Below are positions 1 through 9,333 of a DNA stretch of 64,000 bases, one piece after another. The stretch is from Sphingopyxis panaciterrae (GTDB taxonomy: Bacteria; Pseudomonadota; Alphaproteobacteria; Sphingomonadales; Sphingomonadaceae). The notes beneath the pieces were generated by a model. The model was given only the letters and a program-made list of their open reading frames with translations. It did not search any database and was not told the DNA's origin. Positions within the stretch are counted from its first letter, which is position 1, and every line of letters starts with the position of its first letter. The position numbers were made by a program, and so were the translations under genes. The DNA lies in contig NZ_JAASQN010000002.1 in the NCBI RefSeq assembly GCF_011762125.1, positions 248,001 to 312,000 on the forward strand, in the 5' to 3' direction.

Positions 1-507
1 GATGACGAGATCGTCGAGCGCGCGCAGCCGGATATGATCGCCCGCTACGGTGCCGGGCTTCTCTACCCGGATCCGCCCCTGCGCATCCACCGGAACATTC
101 ATGAAGATGTTGAAGGCGACCGGAATCGCGTCTGGCTCGACACCAAAGGGTGCGAGCGCCGCGGCGAGATTGCCGAAGCAGCCGCGATGGACCGGCTTGT
201 CGGCATAAAAATGGCGAAAGGTCGCCTCGCTGCACGGGGTGAGCAGAAAATCATGCGTCCCGACGCTATCCTCGATGATTTCGAGCAGCGGATGGGAGCG
301 GTTCGACCACAGCCGATTGCCGGCCGTCAGCCGGATCGTCTCCTCATAATCGAAGGTCCGCCCGTTCGAGAGCATTTCGCACGGATCGCCCTGCCGGCAC
401 GCGATCAGATCGCTTACCTGCCCGCCTTCTGGATCGATGACGCGCAATATCTCGCCCTTGCCCAAGACGAACGCCGTGCCGCTGCGCGGTGGAATCTCGC
501 GGATCAT
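1..507 (-). CDS. DUF1989 (urea carboxylase-associated) family protein, 3' truncated by window edge
   Basis: 169 residues are readable on the minus strand, starting MIREIPPRSGTAFVLGKGE and running out of the window without a stop. The sequence (DPEGGQVSDLIA, SNGRTFDYEETIRL, HPLLEIIEDSVGTHDF, FNIFMNVPVD) matches the DUF1989 family, whose members often sit beside urea carboxylase or guanidine-related genes; the chemistry of this member is not established. The ATG overlaps the stop of the upstream YcgG/GntA-like gene in an ATGA junction, so the two are probably translated together. I am confident of the family and have no view of substrate. The C-terminus lies outside the window. Confidence 0.8.
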   Translation of the reverse strand, partial: MIREIPPRSGTAFVLGKGEILRVIDPEGGQVSDLIACRQGDPCEMLSNGRTFDYEETIRLTAGNRLWSNRSHPLLEIIEDSVGTHDFLLTPCSEATFRHFYADKPVHRGCFGNLAAALAPFGVEPDAIPVAFNIFMNVPVDAQGRIRVEKPGTVAGDHIRLRALDDLVI

Positions 508-1229
508 CCGGTGTCTCGCGGATCGCGAAAGGGACAGACCCATTCCTCGCCGACCAGCCGTCCGCTATATTGCGCGGCCTCGCTCGCCTCGCCGTGCCGC
601 GCAAGCATCGGGTTGATGCTGCCCGCCAGCTTCGCATCGCGATCGAGGATCCGTTCGCGCATCCTTTCGTAACGCCCTTCGGCGCGAAGCTGCTCGAACT
701 GGTCGTGCAGGTTGAAGACGAGCACCGGCCGCGAAAAGCGCCGCGCCGGACGCGAGGCACGCGGATGCAGGCCGACGACGAAAAACGCTTCACCGCCAAA
801 GCTCAGCGAGAAATGCGGATTATCGGGATCGGCGCAGACCCGCGGATCATGCGGCAGCCCTTTCCACGCATCCTTGTCGCTGAGCGACTGGACACGGTCC
901 CACAGCGCCGCCTCGAATTCCCGTTCGTCGAGGTCGCCAGGGCCATCGAAAATCACCGCCAGGCTTCGCAATCCCGACGGGTCGCGGCGATAGGCGGCCG
1001 CCCATTCGAGCAGCTCGCGATGAATGTCGAGGTCATTCCACCCGCTGGTGAGGTCGCGCGCCGGAACGATCTTCAGGCACCCGCTCGCCAAGGCGGCCTT
1101 CGCCCCCACGCATGGGAAATCCGGCGCGGTGATGAAGTCGGAAAAGGCGTCGGCGACAGGCGAAGCGGATCGGGGCGGCGGAAAGGCTTTCATGGAGCAG
1201 ACAACTTCCGACAAGCCGAAAGGCTTCAT
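504..1229 (-). CDS. YqcI/YcgG family haem-dependent N-oxygenase (GntA-like)
   Basis: 241 residues. The C-terminal half carries family blocks: GGEAFFVVGLHPRASRPAR, then FNLHDQFEQLRAEGRYERM, then NPMLARHGEASEAAQYSGR. This family includes GntA, the haem-dependent N-hydroxylase of guanitoxin biosynthesis, so oxidation of a guanidine- or amine-bearing substrate is a reasonable guess but is not shown here. The ATG at 1229 is well supported by a TAGGAGG Shine-Dalgarno seven bases upstream. It lies 44 bases after the GH1 gene and overlaps the DUF1989 gene by 4 bases, so it belongs to the PhyH-GH1 operon. No signal peptide is visible, so it should be cytoplasmic. None of the other gnt genes is visible in this window. 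Confidence 0.75.
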   Translation of the reverse strand: MKPFGLSEVVCSMKAFPPPRSASPVADAFSDFITAPDFPCVGAKAALASGCLKIVPARDLTSGWNDLDIHRELLEWAAAYRRDPSGLRSLAVIFDGPGDLDEREFEAALWDRVQSLSDKDAWKGLPHDPRVCADPDNPHFSLSFGGEAFFVVGLHPRASRPARRFSRPVLVFNLHDQFEQLRAEGRYERMRERILDRDAKLAGSINPMLARHGEASEAAQYSGRLVGEEWVCPFRDPRDTG

Positions 1230-1273
1230 CGCGCCTCCTAATGCAGATCATGATTCCACACTTTTTCCCGGCG

Positions 1274-2485
1274 CTATGCTCCCTCACCGGCGGCCAGCGC
1301 CGCCAGAACCGCTGCCGAAGCCTTGACGCGCCGTTCGCGCCGCGGGCCTTCGACCGAAACCAGCCCGAAGCGCTGGCCATAGCCGAGCATCCATTCGAAA
1401 TTGTCGAGCAGCGACCAATATAGATAGCCGCGCACGTCGGCGCCCCCAGCCATCGCCCGCCGCACCCCCGCCACCGCGGCGGCGATGAATATGCCGCGGC
1501 GCGCATCGTCCCCGCCGACATAGCCGTTTTCGGTGACGATGATCGGCACGTCCCAGCGACCGGCGATCCATTCGCATACCGCGCCGATCGCCTCGGGCCG
1601 GTCTTCCCAGCCCATCGTCGTCGCGACCGATCCGGGATAGAGCCCGACGCTGCCGTCGGCGCGGCTCGTCATCCGTGAATAGGTCTGGACCCCAACGAAA
1701 TCATCCTCGCGCGCGGCGTCGAGGAACGGCGCATAATAGGTTTCGCGACGGCGGTCGCGGAACGCTTCGCCGCCGGGTTCGGCATCCTCCTCGGAAATGG
1801 CGAGCGTCATGCCGACCGCCACGCCCGGCCGTTCGGCACGGACCGCGGCGCGCGCGGCGCGATGCGCGGCGAGACCGTTGCCGAAAATCACCTCCTCATC
1901 GACATGGAGAAAGAAGGCTGACAGCGGCGCGCCGAGCACGCGCTCCGCCGCCGCGCGCTGCTCGGCGGTCGCGCGTCCGCGAAAATAGGGCGCCGCGATC
2001 GCCGGCAGATTAAGCTCGTTGATCGTGCAGACGAGCGCGATCCCGTCGAGCGCCCGGACGACGCGCGCCGCCTGCTCGGCAAAAAGCTGCGGAAATTCGG
2101 GTGCCGCCAAACCACCCAGCCGCGCCAGCCAGCGCGGCTGGGTGAAATGGTGGAGCGTCACCACCGGCGCGATGCCGCGCGACAGGCAGGCATCGGCCAT
2201 GCGGCGATAATGGTCGAGTGCGGCCTCGGACACATGCCCCCGCTCGGGCTCGACCCGCGCCCATTCGACCGAAAAGCGATAGGCGTTGAGGCCAAGCCCC
2301 GCGACGATCGCGATATCCTCTGCATAGCGGTGATAATGATCGGCGGCGTCGCCCGACGGCTCGAGGAACAGCGACGGCTGCGCATGTTCGAGCGCCCAGC
2401 AGTCCGAATGGACATTATTCCCCTCGACCTGATGCGCCGCAGTTGCCGTCCCCCACAGGAAGCGCGGCGGCAATCGACCGGTCAT
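1274..2485 (-). CDS. glycoside hydrolase family 1 beta-glucosidase-like protein
   Basis: 403 residues. It starts with the GH1 N-terminal block PPRFLWGTATAAHQVEG. The acid/base glutamate is in TINELN (E157) and the nucleophile in VTENG (E319); the late SLLDNFEW block contributes the sugar-binding tryptophan. At 403 residues it is shorter than the usual 440-470, with compact loops between the catalytic strands. It has no signal peptide, so it should hydrolyse beta-glucosides or similar glycosides in the cytoplasm after uptake. Its ATG overlaps the stop of the upstream dioxygenase gene (ATGA). TINEL rather than TFNEP around the acid/base suggests a divergent subgroup, so sugar specificity is open. 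Confidence 0.85.
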   Translation of the reverse strand: MTGRLPPRFLWGTATAAHQVEGNNVHSDCWALEHAQPSLFLEPSGDAADHYHRYAEDIAIVAGLGLNAYRFSVEWARVEPERGHVSEAALDHYRRMADACLSRGIAPVVTLHHFTQPRWLARLGGLAAPEFPQLFAEQAARVVRALDGIALVCTINELNLPAIAAPYFRGRATAEQRAAAERVLGAPLSAFFLHVDEEVIFGNGLAAHRAARAAVRAERPGVAVGMTLAISEEDAEPGGEAFRDRRRETYYAPFLDAAREDDFVGVQTYSRMTSRADGSVGLYPGSVATTMGWEDRPEAIGAVCEWIAGRWDVPIIVTENGYVGGDDARRGIFIAAAVAGVRRAMAGGADVRGYLYWSLLDNFEWMLGYGQRFGLVSVEGPRRERRVKASAAVLAALAAGEGA

Positions 2486-3192
2486 GCGCGCGGATCGCGG
2501 CTGGAAAAGTTGAAGATATAGGCGCGGCGCGGCCGGTCCTTCGTGCGATTGCCCGACGTGAAATGCGGCGTCCCGTAATTATGCACCGTCGCGCCCCCCG
2601 CCTTCAGCGGGCAGGCGACCGCCGCATCGAGGTCGAGCGCCATTTCGGGATGGCGGATCGCCAGCAGGCGCTGGCTGTAATCGGCATCGCCGCCCGCGAT
2701 ATAATGGTCGAGCAGCGGGGCGCGATGCGCGCCGGGGACGAAATGCATGCAGCCGTTTTCCGCATCGACATCGTCGAGCGCGACCCAGAATTGCACATAT
2801 TCGTCAAAGGGGATCGGCGTACCGGCCGGCGTGAAGGGCATCTGGGCGTAACTATAATCCTGATGCCATGGCGTCGTCGCAAGCTGGCCCGGTTCCTTAT
2901 AGATCAGCATGTCGAACACCTGCTTCGGCTCGGGAACTCCCAGCAGCGCGCGCGCGATGTCGCGCGCCGCGTCGAGCGCCGGATTGTCGCGAAAGACGGG
3001 ATGATAGGCCGAAGGAATCATGATCTGGCGCGTCGTCAGCCCAAGCGGATTGTCGGTCGCGCTCACGTCGATCTCGCCCGCGAGCATCGCGTCATAAACC
3101 CGCGCTATGTCCCCGATCGCTTCCGCATCGGCCAGCGCGGGGATCGCAAGGAACCCGTCGCGCCGGAAACCCTCGACATCGATCTGCTGCAT
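2482..3192 (-). CDS. phytanoyl-CoA dioxygenase (PhyH) family Fe(II)/2-oxoglutarate oxygenase
   Basis: 236 residues, a complete PhyH-type double-stranded beta-helix protein. The iron ligands are readable: H110 and D112 in TPWHQDYSY and the distal H210 in YGTPHFTSGNRT, followed by the 2-oxoglutarate-binding arginine region KDRPRRAYIFNF. Members hydroxylate lipid-like, terpenoid or alkaloid substrates using Fe(II), O2 and 2-oxoglutarate. It is the first gene of a minus operon followed by GH1, GntA-like and DUF1989, and is divergent from the TonB receptor at 3332. Three further PhyH genes lie 6-9 kb away in the divergent operon, which points to one multistep oxidative pathway. The substrate is unknown. 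Confidence 0.85.
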   Translation of the reverse strand: MQQIDVEGFRRDGFLAIPALADAEAIGDIARVYDAMLAGEIDVSATDNPLGLTTRQIMIPSAYHPVFRDNPALDAARDIARALLGVPEPKQVFDMLIYKEPGQLATTPWHQDYSYAQMPFTPAGTPIPFDEYVQFWVALDDVDAENGCMHFVPGAHRAPLLDHYIAGGDADYSQRLLAIRHPEMALDLDAAVACPLKAGGATVHNYGTPHFTSGNRTKDRPRRAYIFNFSSRDPRA

Positions 3193-3234
3193 CGCTCTTC
3201 CTTTTTCGCGGCGTCCCGGAACGGTCCCGCCTCG

Positions 3235-3287
3235 CTCTATTTAGATTAAATCGAACCATTGACAAAATACAATATTCGGTCGAATCT
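3235..3287 (+). promoter_or_regulatory. divergent promoter region with TTGACA -35 and CTATTTAGATT motif
   Basis: The 139-base gap between the divergent dioxygenase and TonB-receptor genes is AT-rich against its surroundings. On the plus strand TTGACA lies at 3259-3264 with a weak GAATCT -10 candidate 17 bases on (3282-3287), about 45 bases before the receptor ATG. Just upstream, CTATTTAGATT (from 3237) resembles the inverted form of ATCTAAAAATAG at 9339. The promoter call is plausible; the shared operator is speculative. Confidence 0.4.
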
Positions 3288-3331
3288 GACGCATATTAAA
3301 AATAACGATAAATTTTCTGGGAGAGGGACAT

Positions 3332-5557
3332 ATGCCGAAAATACGGTCGATTCTTGCCTGCACGGCCGCGATACCGCTGTGCCTCGCAGCCGCACCCGCG
3401 ATGGCGCAGGACCAGCCCGAAACCGCCGCGCGCGACGATTCGACGATCGTCGTCACCGCCCAGAAACGCGAGGAGCGGCTGCAGGATGTGCCGGTGTCGA
3501 TCGCGGTGATCGGCGGCGATACGCTGGACGATCTCAAGCTCAACGCCTCGACCGACCTGCAATATATCGTCCCCGGCCTCGTCTCTCCGGCGCAGTCGGG
3601 ACCGCGCAACTTCGGCTTCTTCATCCGCGGCGTCGGCACCAACACCTTCAGTTCGGAAACGATCGAGCCCAGCACCGCCTATGTCATCGACGGCGTCGTG
3701 ATGGGCCAGAGCGGCGCGACCCTCGTCGACCTGCCCGATATCGAGCGGATCGAGATACTGCGCGGGCCGCAGAGCACCTTGTTCGGCAAGAATGCCAGCG
3801 CGGGCGTGATCAACATCGTCACCCGCCGCCCCTCGGACACGCTGACCTTTCGCGCCGGGGTCAGCCTCGGTTCGCCCGACAATGATCTGCATGCCTATGG
3901 CTATGTGTCGGGGCCGCTCGCCGACAGCTTGCGTTTCTCGGTCTCGGCGCGGCGCAGCTACCGCGAGGGCTATATCCACAACGAGCCCGACGGCCGCCGC
4001 CTCAACGATCGCGACGAATTTGGTTTCCGCGGCAAGCTGGAATATGAACCCTCGTCGGCGGTGCGCGCGACATTGACCGGCGACTATTGGGAAAGCAATT
4101 CCAACTGTTGCATCTGGACCGTCCAGCGCTTTCCCGACCCCGCTTTTCGCTATCCGTGGGAAAATACGACCGTCGGCATCATCGGCGACGACCTGGGCCG
4201 CGAAAACCAGAAACAGTCGATCAACGGCGACGTCTTCACCCATGCCAAAAGCTACGGCGCCTCGCTCCAGCTCGACTGGGACATCGGCGGCGGCCACACG
4301 CTGACCTCGATCAGCGCCTGGCGCGGGTTCGAAACCGTCGACGGGCTCGATTCGGACTCGTCGACCGACAATTTCCTCGACATCAACTATGGCGACCACA
4401 AACAGCGCCAAGTCTCGCAGGAATTGCGCATCGCGTCGCCGGCCGGCGGCTTCGTCGATTATGTCGCGGGCCTCTATTATTTCCGCCAGACCGTCGACAG
4501 CTACACCAACCAGCTGTTCCCGACGCTCTTCTTCCTCCCCTTCTTCAACCGCGAGGTCGATGTCGACGTCGCGACGCGCAACATGGCGGTGTTCGGACAG
4601 GCGAATTTCAACTTCACCGACCAGTTGACGCTGACTCTCGGCGGCCGCTGGCTCAACGAAAAGCAGCGCGTCGACAAGGCACGGCTCGACACGCTGACGC
4701 TGGCGACCGACAGCGCGAGCGTCAGCGGCAGCGACGACGCACTGACCTGGCGCGCCGCGCTCCAGTATAAATTCACCCCTGACATCATGGGCTTCGCGTC
4801 GGTGACGCGCGGTTACAAGGGCGGCGGTTTCGACAGCAATATCGCGGTAAAGGCGCTGCTTCCGGTCGGTCCCGAACGCCCGACCAGCTATGAAGTCGGC
4901 CTGCGCACCGCATTCCCCGACGCCGGCCTGACCTTCAACCTCACCGGCTATTATGCCGACATCAAAGGATATCAGACCGCCAGCCGCGACCCGATCGCGC
5001 TGACCTTCCCGCTCACCAACGGCGATGCGAAGACGCGCGGGTTCGAGGCGGAGCTGAGCTGGCGCCCGATCCGCGACGCCGACCTGTTTCTCAGCGCCGG
5101 GGTGGCCTACACCAAGGCCAAATGGGGCGATTTTCCGGGCGCGCCCTGCGCGGGGGGCCAGACGCAAGCGCAGGGCTGCATCGGCGGGGTCCAGGACCTG
5201 ACCGGCATGCCGCTGCCCTTCGCGCCCAAATGGGCCTATAATGTCGGCCTCGACTATGCGCAGCCGGTCGGCGGTTCGCTGAAGCTCAGCACCAGCGTCA
5301 ATTTCAACTATCGTTCGAAACAGGTGATCGGCTTTCCCAACTATGTCGATGTGAACGAGCCCGGCTATGGCCTGCTCGCCGCGACCATCGGCATCGGGGC
5401 GGCGAACGACGCATGGAAGCTTTCGGTGTTCGGCAAGAATCTGACCGACGAGAATTTCCGCACCTTCGCCTTCAACAACACCAACGGCACGCTCAACCAG
5501 TATCGCGTCTATGAATCGCGCCGGATCATCGGCGCGGCGCTCGATGTCGCATTCTGA
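3332..5557 (+). CDS. TonB-dependent outer-membrane receptor
   Basis: 741 residues. A signal peptide of about 25 residues ends in APAMA-QD. The TonB box region reads STIVVTAQKREERLQDVP, the plug contains RGPQSTLFGKNASAG, and the barrel ends in the aromatic residue of ALDVAF. The start is supported by GGGAGAGGG nine bases upstream. Such receptors import bulky substrates across the outer membrane using TonB energy. It heads a plus operon of at least eight genes with overlapping junctions (isomerase-like protein, esterase, symporter, dioxygenases, GH5), so its ligand is most likely a glycosylated or esterified organic compound, not a siderophore. No Fur-type site is visible upstream. Confidence 0.93.
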   Translation: MPKIRSILACTAAIPLCLAAAPAMAQDQPETAARDDSTIVVTAQKREERLQDVPVSIAVIGGDTLDDLKLNASTDLQYIVPGLVSPAQSGPRNFGFFIRGVGTNTFSSETIEPSTAYVIDGVVMGQSGATLVDLPDIERIEILRGPQSTLFGKNASAGVINIVTRRPSDTLTFRAGVSLGSPDNDLHAYGYVSGPLADSLRFSVSARRSYREGYIHNEPDGRRLNDRDEFGFRGKLEYEPSSAVRATLTGDYWESNSNCCIWTVQRFPDPAFRYPWENTTVGIIGDDLGRENQKQSINGDVFTHAKSYGASLQLDWDIGGGHTLTSISAWRGFETVDGLDSDSSTDNFLDINYGDHKQRQVSQELRIASPAGGFVDYVAGLYYFRQTVDSYTNQLFPTLFFLPFFNREVDVDVATRNMAVFGQANFNFTDQLTLTLGGRWLNEKQRVDKARLDTLTLATDSASVSGSDDALTWRAALQYKFTPDIMGFASVTRGYKGGGFDSNIAVKALLPVGPERPTSYEVGLRTAFPDAGLTFNLTGYYADIKGYQTASRDPIALTFPLTNGDAKTRGFEAELSWRPIRDADLFLSAGVAYTKAKWGDFPGAPCAGGQTQAQGCIGGVQDLTGMPLPFAPKWAYNVGLDYAQPVGGSLKLSTSVNFNYRSKQVIGFPNYVDVNEPGYGLLAATIGIGAANDAWKLSVFGKNLTDENFRTFAFNNTNGTLNQYRVYESRRIIGAALDVAF

Positions 5558-6440
5558 ACCGGCGAACACGAACGACGGCAGCGCGGCGGCGCCGCGGCTG
5601 CTCGCCGGCATCAGCTTCCTGACGCCGGCCGAGCTGCCCGAATGGTCGGAAGGGCCGCGGGGTGACCGCGCCGCCATCTACGCCGCGGTCAAGGCGGCGG
5701 GCTATGAAGCGATTCAGACGCTCGAACCGCAAGCGGCGATCGACGCGGGACTGATCCCGACGGGGCTGATGCGCATCTTCGACGATGTCGACCAGATGGC
5801 CGACGCCGCGATGAAGTGGCACGACGCGGGCTGCGACTGTTCGACCGTCCAGCTCGGCACCGGGCTGGAAAGCGACCGGGAGATGCTGCGGCTTGCCGAG
5901 GCGATGCTCGATATTTCGGCGGCGCTCGATCATCCCATCTATCTCGAAACGCACCGCGCGACGATGACGCAGGATATCCGGCGCACGCTCGACCTGATCA
6001 AGGAACTGCCCGAACTGCGCTTCAACGGCGATTTCGGCCATTGGTACATCGGGCACGAACTGACCTATGGCGACATGGATATGAAGTTCGACGCGATGCG
6101 CCCGGTGTTCGAACGCACCCGCTTCATGCACCTGCGCGTCTCGTCGAACGCCTTCGGCCAACTGACCGCGAGCGACCCCGCCGAAGCACGCCATCTCGAC
6201 TATTACCGCCGCATGTGGACCGCGAGCTTTGCGGGCTTCCTGCGCGATTCCGCGCCGGGCGACTATTTCGCCGTCCACCCCGAATTGTTGCCGGCGCGGG
6301 CCTTCTATCCCAAGATGGTGCCCGGCCCCGACGGGGCAATGCGCGAGGAGAGCGATCGATGGACCGAGTCCGCCTTTTTGATCGAAGTCGCGCGCCAATG
6401 TTTCGCCGAAGCCCAAGCAGCCGTGTGCATCGCGACCTGA
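5544..6440 (+). CDS. xylose isomerase-like TIM-barrel protein (sugar phosphate isomerase/epimerase family)
   Basis: 298 residues from an ATG overlapping the last 14 bases of the receptor gene. Start MSHSEP is chosen because earlier in-frame codons lie inside the receptor frame with no ribosome site. The pattern of an AP endonuclease 2/xylose isomerase-like barrel is visible: YEAIQTLEPQ, HPIYLETHRATMTQDI, LRFNGDFGHWYIGHE and FMHLRVSSNAFGQ supply the Glu, Asp and His residues expected for a divalent-metal site. The family covers keto/aldose isomerases, epimerases and related lyases. No signal peptide. The next gene starts in the TGATG junction at 6438-6442, implying coupled translation. The specific reaction cannot be named. 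Confidence 0.7.
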   Translation: MSHSEPANTNDGSAAAPRLLAGISFLTPAELPEWSEGPRGDRAAIYAAVKAAGYEAIQTLEPQAAIDAGLIPTGLMRIFDDVDQMADAAMKWHDAGCDCSTVQLGTGLESDREMLRLAEAMLDISAALDHPIYLETHRATMTQDIRRTLDLIKELPELRFNGDFGHWYIGHELTYGDMDMKFDAMRPVFERTRFMHLRVSSNAFGQLTASDPAEARHLDYYRRMWTASFAGFLRDSAPGDYFAVHPELLPARAFYPKMVPGPDGAMREESDRWTESAFLIEVARQCFAEAQAAVCIAT

Positions 6441-7987
6441 TGCGCATTGGCCTGGCCGTGATCGCCGCCGCCTTGCTGATCCCGTCCGCGCATGCCCGCT
6501 CGCTCGCGGGCGAGGCGGTGGCGCTGACCGCCCCGGCCGGCACGCTCGAAGGCCGCGCTCACAATGGCGTCGAAGGCTTCGCGGGCATCCCCTATGCCGC
6601 ACCGCCCGTCGGCGACCTGCGCTGGCGCCCGCCCGCCCCCGCGACGCGCTGGACCGGAACGCGCGCCGCCGCCGAATTCGGCAACGACTGCCCGCAGGTC
6701 CGTTTCGACGGCGATGCGGCGCCCTCGACCCAACCGATGAGCGAGGATTGCCTCTACCTCAACCTCTGGCGCCCCGCCAAAGCCGCGCGCAAGCTGCCGG
6801 TGATGGTGTACATCCACGGCGGCGCCTTCGTCGCCGGATCGGCGGCATCGCCGACGCTCGACGGCGCGAACCTCGCGCGGCGCGGCGCGGTCGTCGTCAA
6901 TTTCAACTACCGCCTCGGCCGCTTCGGCTTCTTCGCGCACCCTGCATTGACCGCCGAAGCGGGCGGCACGCCACACGCCAATTTCGCCTTCCTTGACATG
7001 ATCACGGCGCTGCACTGGGTCCGCGCGAACGCCGCGGCCTTTGGCGGCGATCCCGGAAATATCACCATCTTTGGCGAGTCCGCCGGCGGGGCGGCGGTGG
7101 ACTTCCTGATGGCCTCGCCGCTCGGCGAGGGGCTGTTCCACAAGGCGATCGTCCAGTCCGGCGCCAACCGCGAACCCTATGCCCGCCTGTCGACCGACCG
7201 CCCGACGCGCATTTCGGGCGAGAAGGCGGGCACGGCCTTCGCCGCCAGGGCCGGATTGACAGCGCCCGACGCCGCCGCCTTGCGCGCGCTGCCCGCCGAT
7301 GCGGTGCAGGGTCAGCTCGCAATGTGGGACATGCAGGCCGACCGCTTCAACGGCCCGATCATCGACGGACAGAGCGTCCTCGCCGACCCGATCGATCGCT
7401 TCACCGCCGGCAATGTCCCAAAAATCCCCTTCATCGTCGGCACCACCGGCGCCGAACTCAGCGAAGAACCCTTTGCGTCCGCGATGATGGATTATCTGAA
7501 AAGCCAGCTCGGCGAAGCCGACCTTGCCGAGTTCCGCCGGGCCTATGGCGATCCCCTGCCCCCCGCCCTGATCGACGATTATTTCTTCAACGAAGCCGCG
7601 CGCGGTTACGCCCGCATCATGCGCGATCATGGTGCACCCGCGTGGCGCTATATCTTCGATCATGTTGCAGAAACCGACCGCGCAAAGCGGAAGGGCGCAG
7701 GCCATGCGAGCGAACTCGCCTATCTGTTCGGCAACCTGCCCGCCTCCGCCGGGCCGTCGGACCGTACAGCGGCGCGACTGATGGGCGATTATTGGGTCAA
7801 TTTTGCCAAGCATGGCGACCCGGACGGACGCGGCCTGCTCCACTGGCCGCAGGTCGACCGCAAGGACAATCTGCTGCGCATCCACGCCGGATCGGCGGCA
7901 ATCGATCAGGATAGCGACGCCCCGCGCCTCGACGCCGTCGAACGCACCGCGAACACCCGCCGCGCCACGGAGAAGACAAAGCCATGA
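6440..7987 (+). CDS. secreted carboxylesterase, type B family
   Basis: 515 residues with a signal peptide of about 19 residues (ending SAHA) before the mature protein. The type-B carboxylesterase blocks are complete: oxyanion VYIHGGAF, nucleophile in FGESAGGA (S214), acid E339 in TTGAELSEE and H422 in GAGHASELAYLFG. SEDCLYLNLW is the N-terminal signature. The start is the ATG in the TGATG junction with the isomerase-like gene. It should cleave carboxylic esters in the periplasm, for example acyl decorations of the compound brought in by the adjacent receptor. It overlaps the symporter gene by 4 bases. Family assignment is firm; substrate is inferred from context. Confidence 0.9.
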   Translation: MRIGLAVIAAALLIPSAHARSLAGEAVALTAPAGTLEGRAHNGVEGFAGIPYAAPPVGDLRWRPPAPATRWTGTRAAAEFGNDCPQVRFDGDAAPSTQPMSEDCLYLNLWRPAKAARKLPVMVYIHGGAFVAGSAASPTLDGANLARRGAVVVNFNYRLGRFGFFAHPALTAEAGGTPHANFAFLDMITALHWVRANAAAFGGDPGNITIFGESAGGAAVDFLMASPLGEGLFHKAIVQSGANREPYARLSTDRPTRISGEKAGTAFAARAGLTAPDAAALRALPADAVQGQLAMWDMQADRFNGPIIDGQSVLADPIDRFTAGNVPKIPFIVGTTGAELSEEPFASAMMDYLKSQLGEADLAEFRRAYGDPLPPALIDDYFFNEAARGYARIMRDHGAPAWRYIFDHVAETDRAKRKGAGHASELAYLFGNLPASAGPSDRTAARLMGDYWVNFAKHGDPDGRGLLHWPQVDRKDNLLRIHAGSAAIDQDSDAPRLDAVERTANTRRATEKTKP

Positions 7988-9333
7988 GCCAGCACCGGCT
8001 GAGTACCGCGAAGAAGATCGGCTTCACCCTCGGCGACTATGCCAGCAATATCTATTGGCAGAGCGTCTCGATCTTCCTGCTCTTTTTCTACACCGACGCG
8101 GTCGGCATTCCGGCGGCGACGGCGGGGCTCATCTATATGGTCGCGTCGATCATCGACGCGCTGTCGGATCCGGTGATGGGCGCGATCGCTGACCGCACGC
8201 GCAGCCGCTGGGGCCGTTATCGTCCCTATATCCTCTTCGGCTGTGTCCCGCTCGGCCTCGCCTTCATCCTGCTCTACTGGCGCCCGGCCGTTTTCGAGGG
8301 GACGGCGCTGGTCCTCTGGATGCTGTTCACCCACATCGTCTTCCGCCTAGCCTATACCGTCGTCACCATCCCCTACACCTCGCTCAACGCGCGGCTCACC
8401 GACAACAGCGACGAACGCTCGACGATCGCCGGCTGGCGGATGATCTTCGGCGTCCTCGCGGCATTGACGATCATCTATTTCACCTTCCCGCTCGTCGCCC
8501 GCTTCGGCGGCAGCAGCGCGACCGAGGGTTTCACCTGGGCCGCCGCGGTCTTCGCGGTCGTCGCGACGCTGTTCTTCCCGCTCGTCTTCCGTATCACCCG
8601 CGAACCGCCTGAAACGCCCGGCAGCGAACCCCGGCTCAGCCTCGGCGGATATTGGCGCGCGCTCGCCCCGAACACCGCGTTCTGGGTGCTCATCGCCGCC
8701 ACCGTCGCGGCGTTCGTCTGTTCGGTCGCGCTCGGCAAGTCGGTGCTCTATTATTTCAAATATGTGCTGAACGACGAACCCGCATCGCGAACCGCCCTTG
8801 TCGGCATGTCGGCGGTCGGGCTGATCGCCATCCCGATGTGGGTGTGGATAACCAAAGTGATCGGCAAGCGCGGCGCCTGGTTCGCGGGCACCGCCGTCGG
8901 CCTCACCCTGCTCACCATCTTCGCGGTCGGCGACTTCGGCACCCCGCTGGTGATGACCGTCTGGCTGCTGGTGTGGAGCCTTGGCACGCTCGGCATGGCG
9001 CTTACCTTCTGGTCGATGCTGCCCGATACCGTCGAATATGGCGAGTGGAAGACGGGACAGCGTACCGAAAGCTTCATCTTCGGCCTGTTCCAGTTCTTTC
9101 TGAAAGTCGCGCTGGGGGTCGGCGCCGGGCTGTTCGGCTGGCTCCTCGAACGCGTCGGCTATGTCGCCAATGCCCAGCAAAGCACCGAGACGATCGCCGG
9201 GATCAAGGACATCATGATCTGGCTGCCCGGCGCGGGCTTCGTCCTCGGCGGCATCGCGATGATCTTCTACCCGATCCGCAAGGGCACCCACGAAGCGATC
9301 GTCGCCGAGCTGGCGGCGCGCCGGAGCGCATAA
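7984..9333 (+). CDS. GPH-family (MelB-like) glycoside:cation symporter
   Basis: 449 residues with about twelve hydrophobic segments. The N-terminal block KKIGFTLGDYASNIYWQS followed by SDPVMGAIADRTRSRWGRYRPYI is the characteristic glycoside-pentoside-hexuronide:cation symporter signature around helix II and loop 2-3. WSMLPDTVEYGEWKTG is the conserved central loop/helix X block. It would move a glycoside, sugar or uronide across the inner membrane with Na+ or H+. Start ATG overlaps the esterase stop (ATGA), so it is co-translated with it. The presence of this carrier after receptor and esterase and before dioxygenases and GH5 completes an import route for a glycoside. Specific substrate unknown. 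Confidence 0.9.
   Translation: MSQHRLSTAKKIGFTLGDYASNIYWQSVSIFLLFFYTDAVGIPAATAGLIYMVASIIDALSDPVMGAIADRTRSRWGRYRPYILFGCVPLGLAFILLYWRPAVFEGTALVLWMLFTHIVFRLAYTVVTIPYTSLNARLTDNSDERSTIAGWRMIFGVLAALTIIYFTFPLVARFGGSSATEGFTWAAAVFAVVATLFFPLVFRITREPPETPGSEPRLSLGGYWRALAPNTAFWVLIAATVAAFVCSVALGKSVLYYFKYVLNDEPASRTALVGMSAVGLIAIPMWVWITKVIGKRGAWFAGTAVGLTLLTIFAVGDFGTPLVMTVWLLVWSLGTLGMALTFWSMLPDTVEYGEWKTGQRTESFIFGLFQFFLKVALGVGAGLFGWLLERVGYVANAQQSTETIAGIKDIMIWLPGAGFVLGGIAMIFYPIRKGTHEAIVAELAARRSA

Noticed and set aside
3296..5677. Long minus-strand open frame (793 codons) opposite the TonB receptor
   Set aside because: The receptor on the plus strand has signal peptide, TonB box, plug and terminal phenylalanine; the antisense product is Arg/Asp/Gly-rich without motifs.
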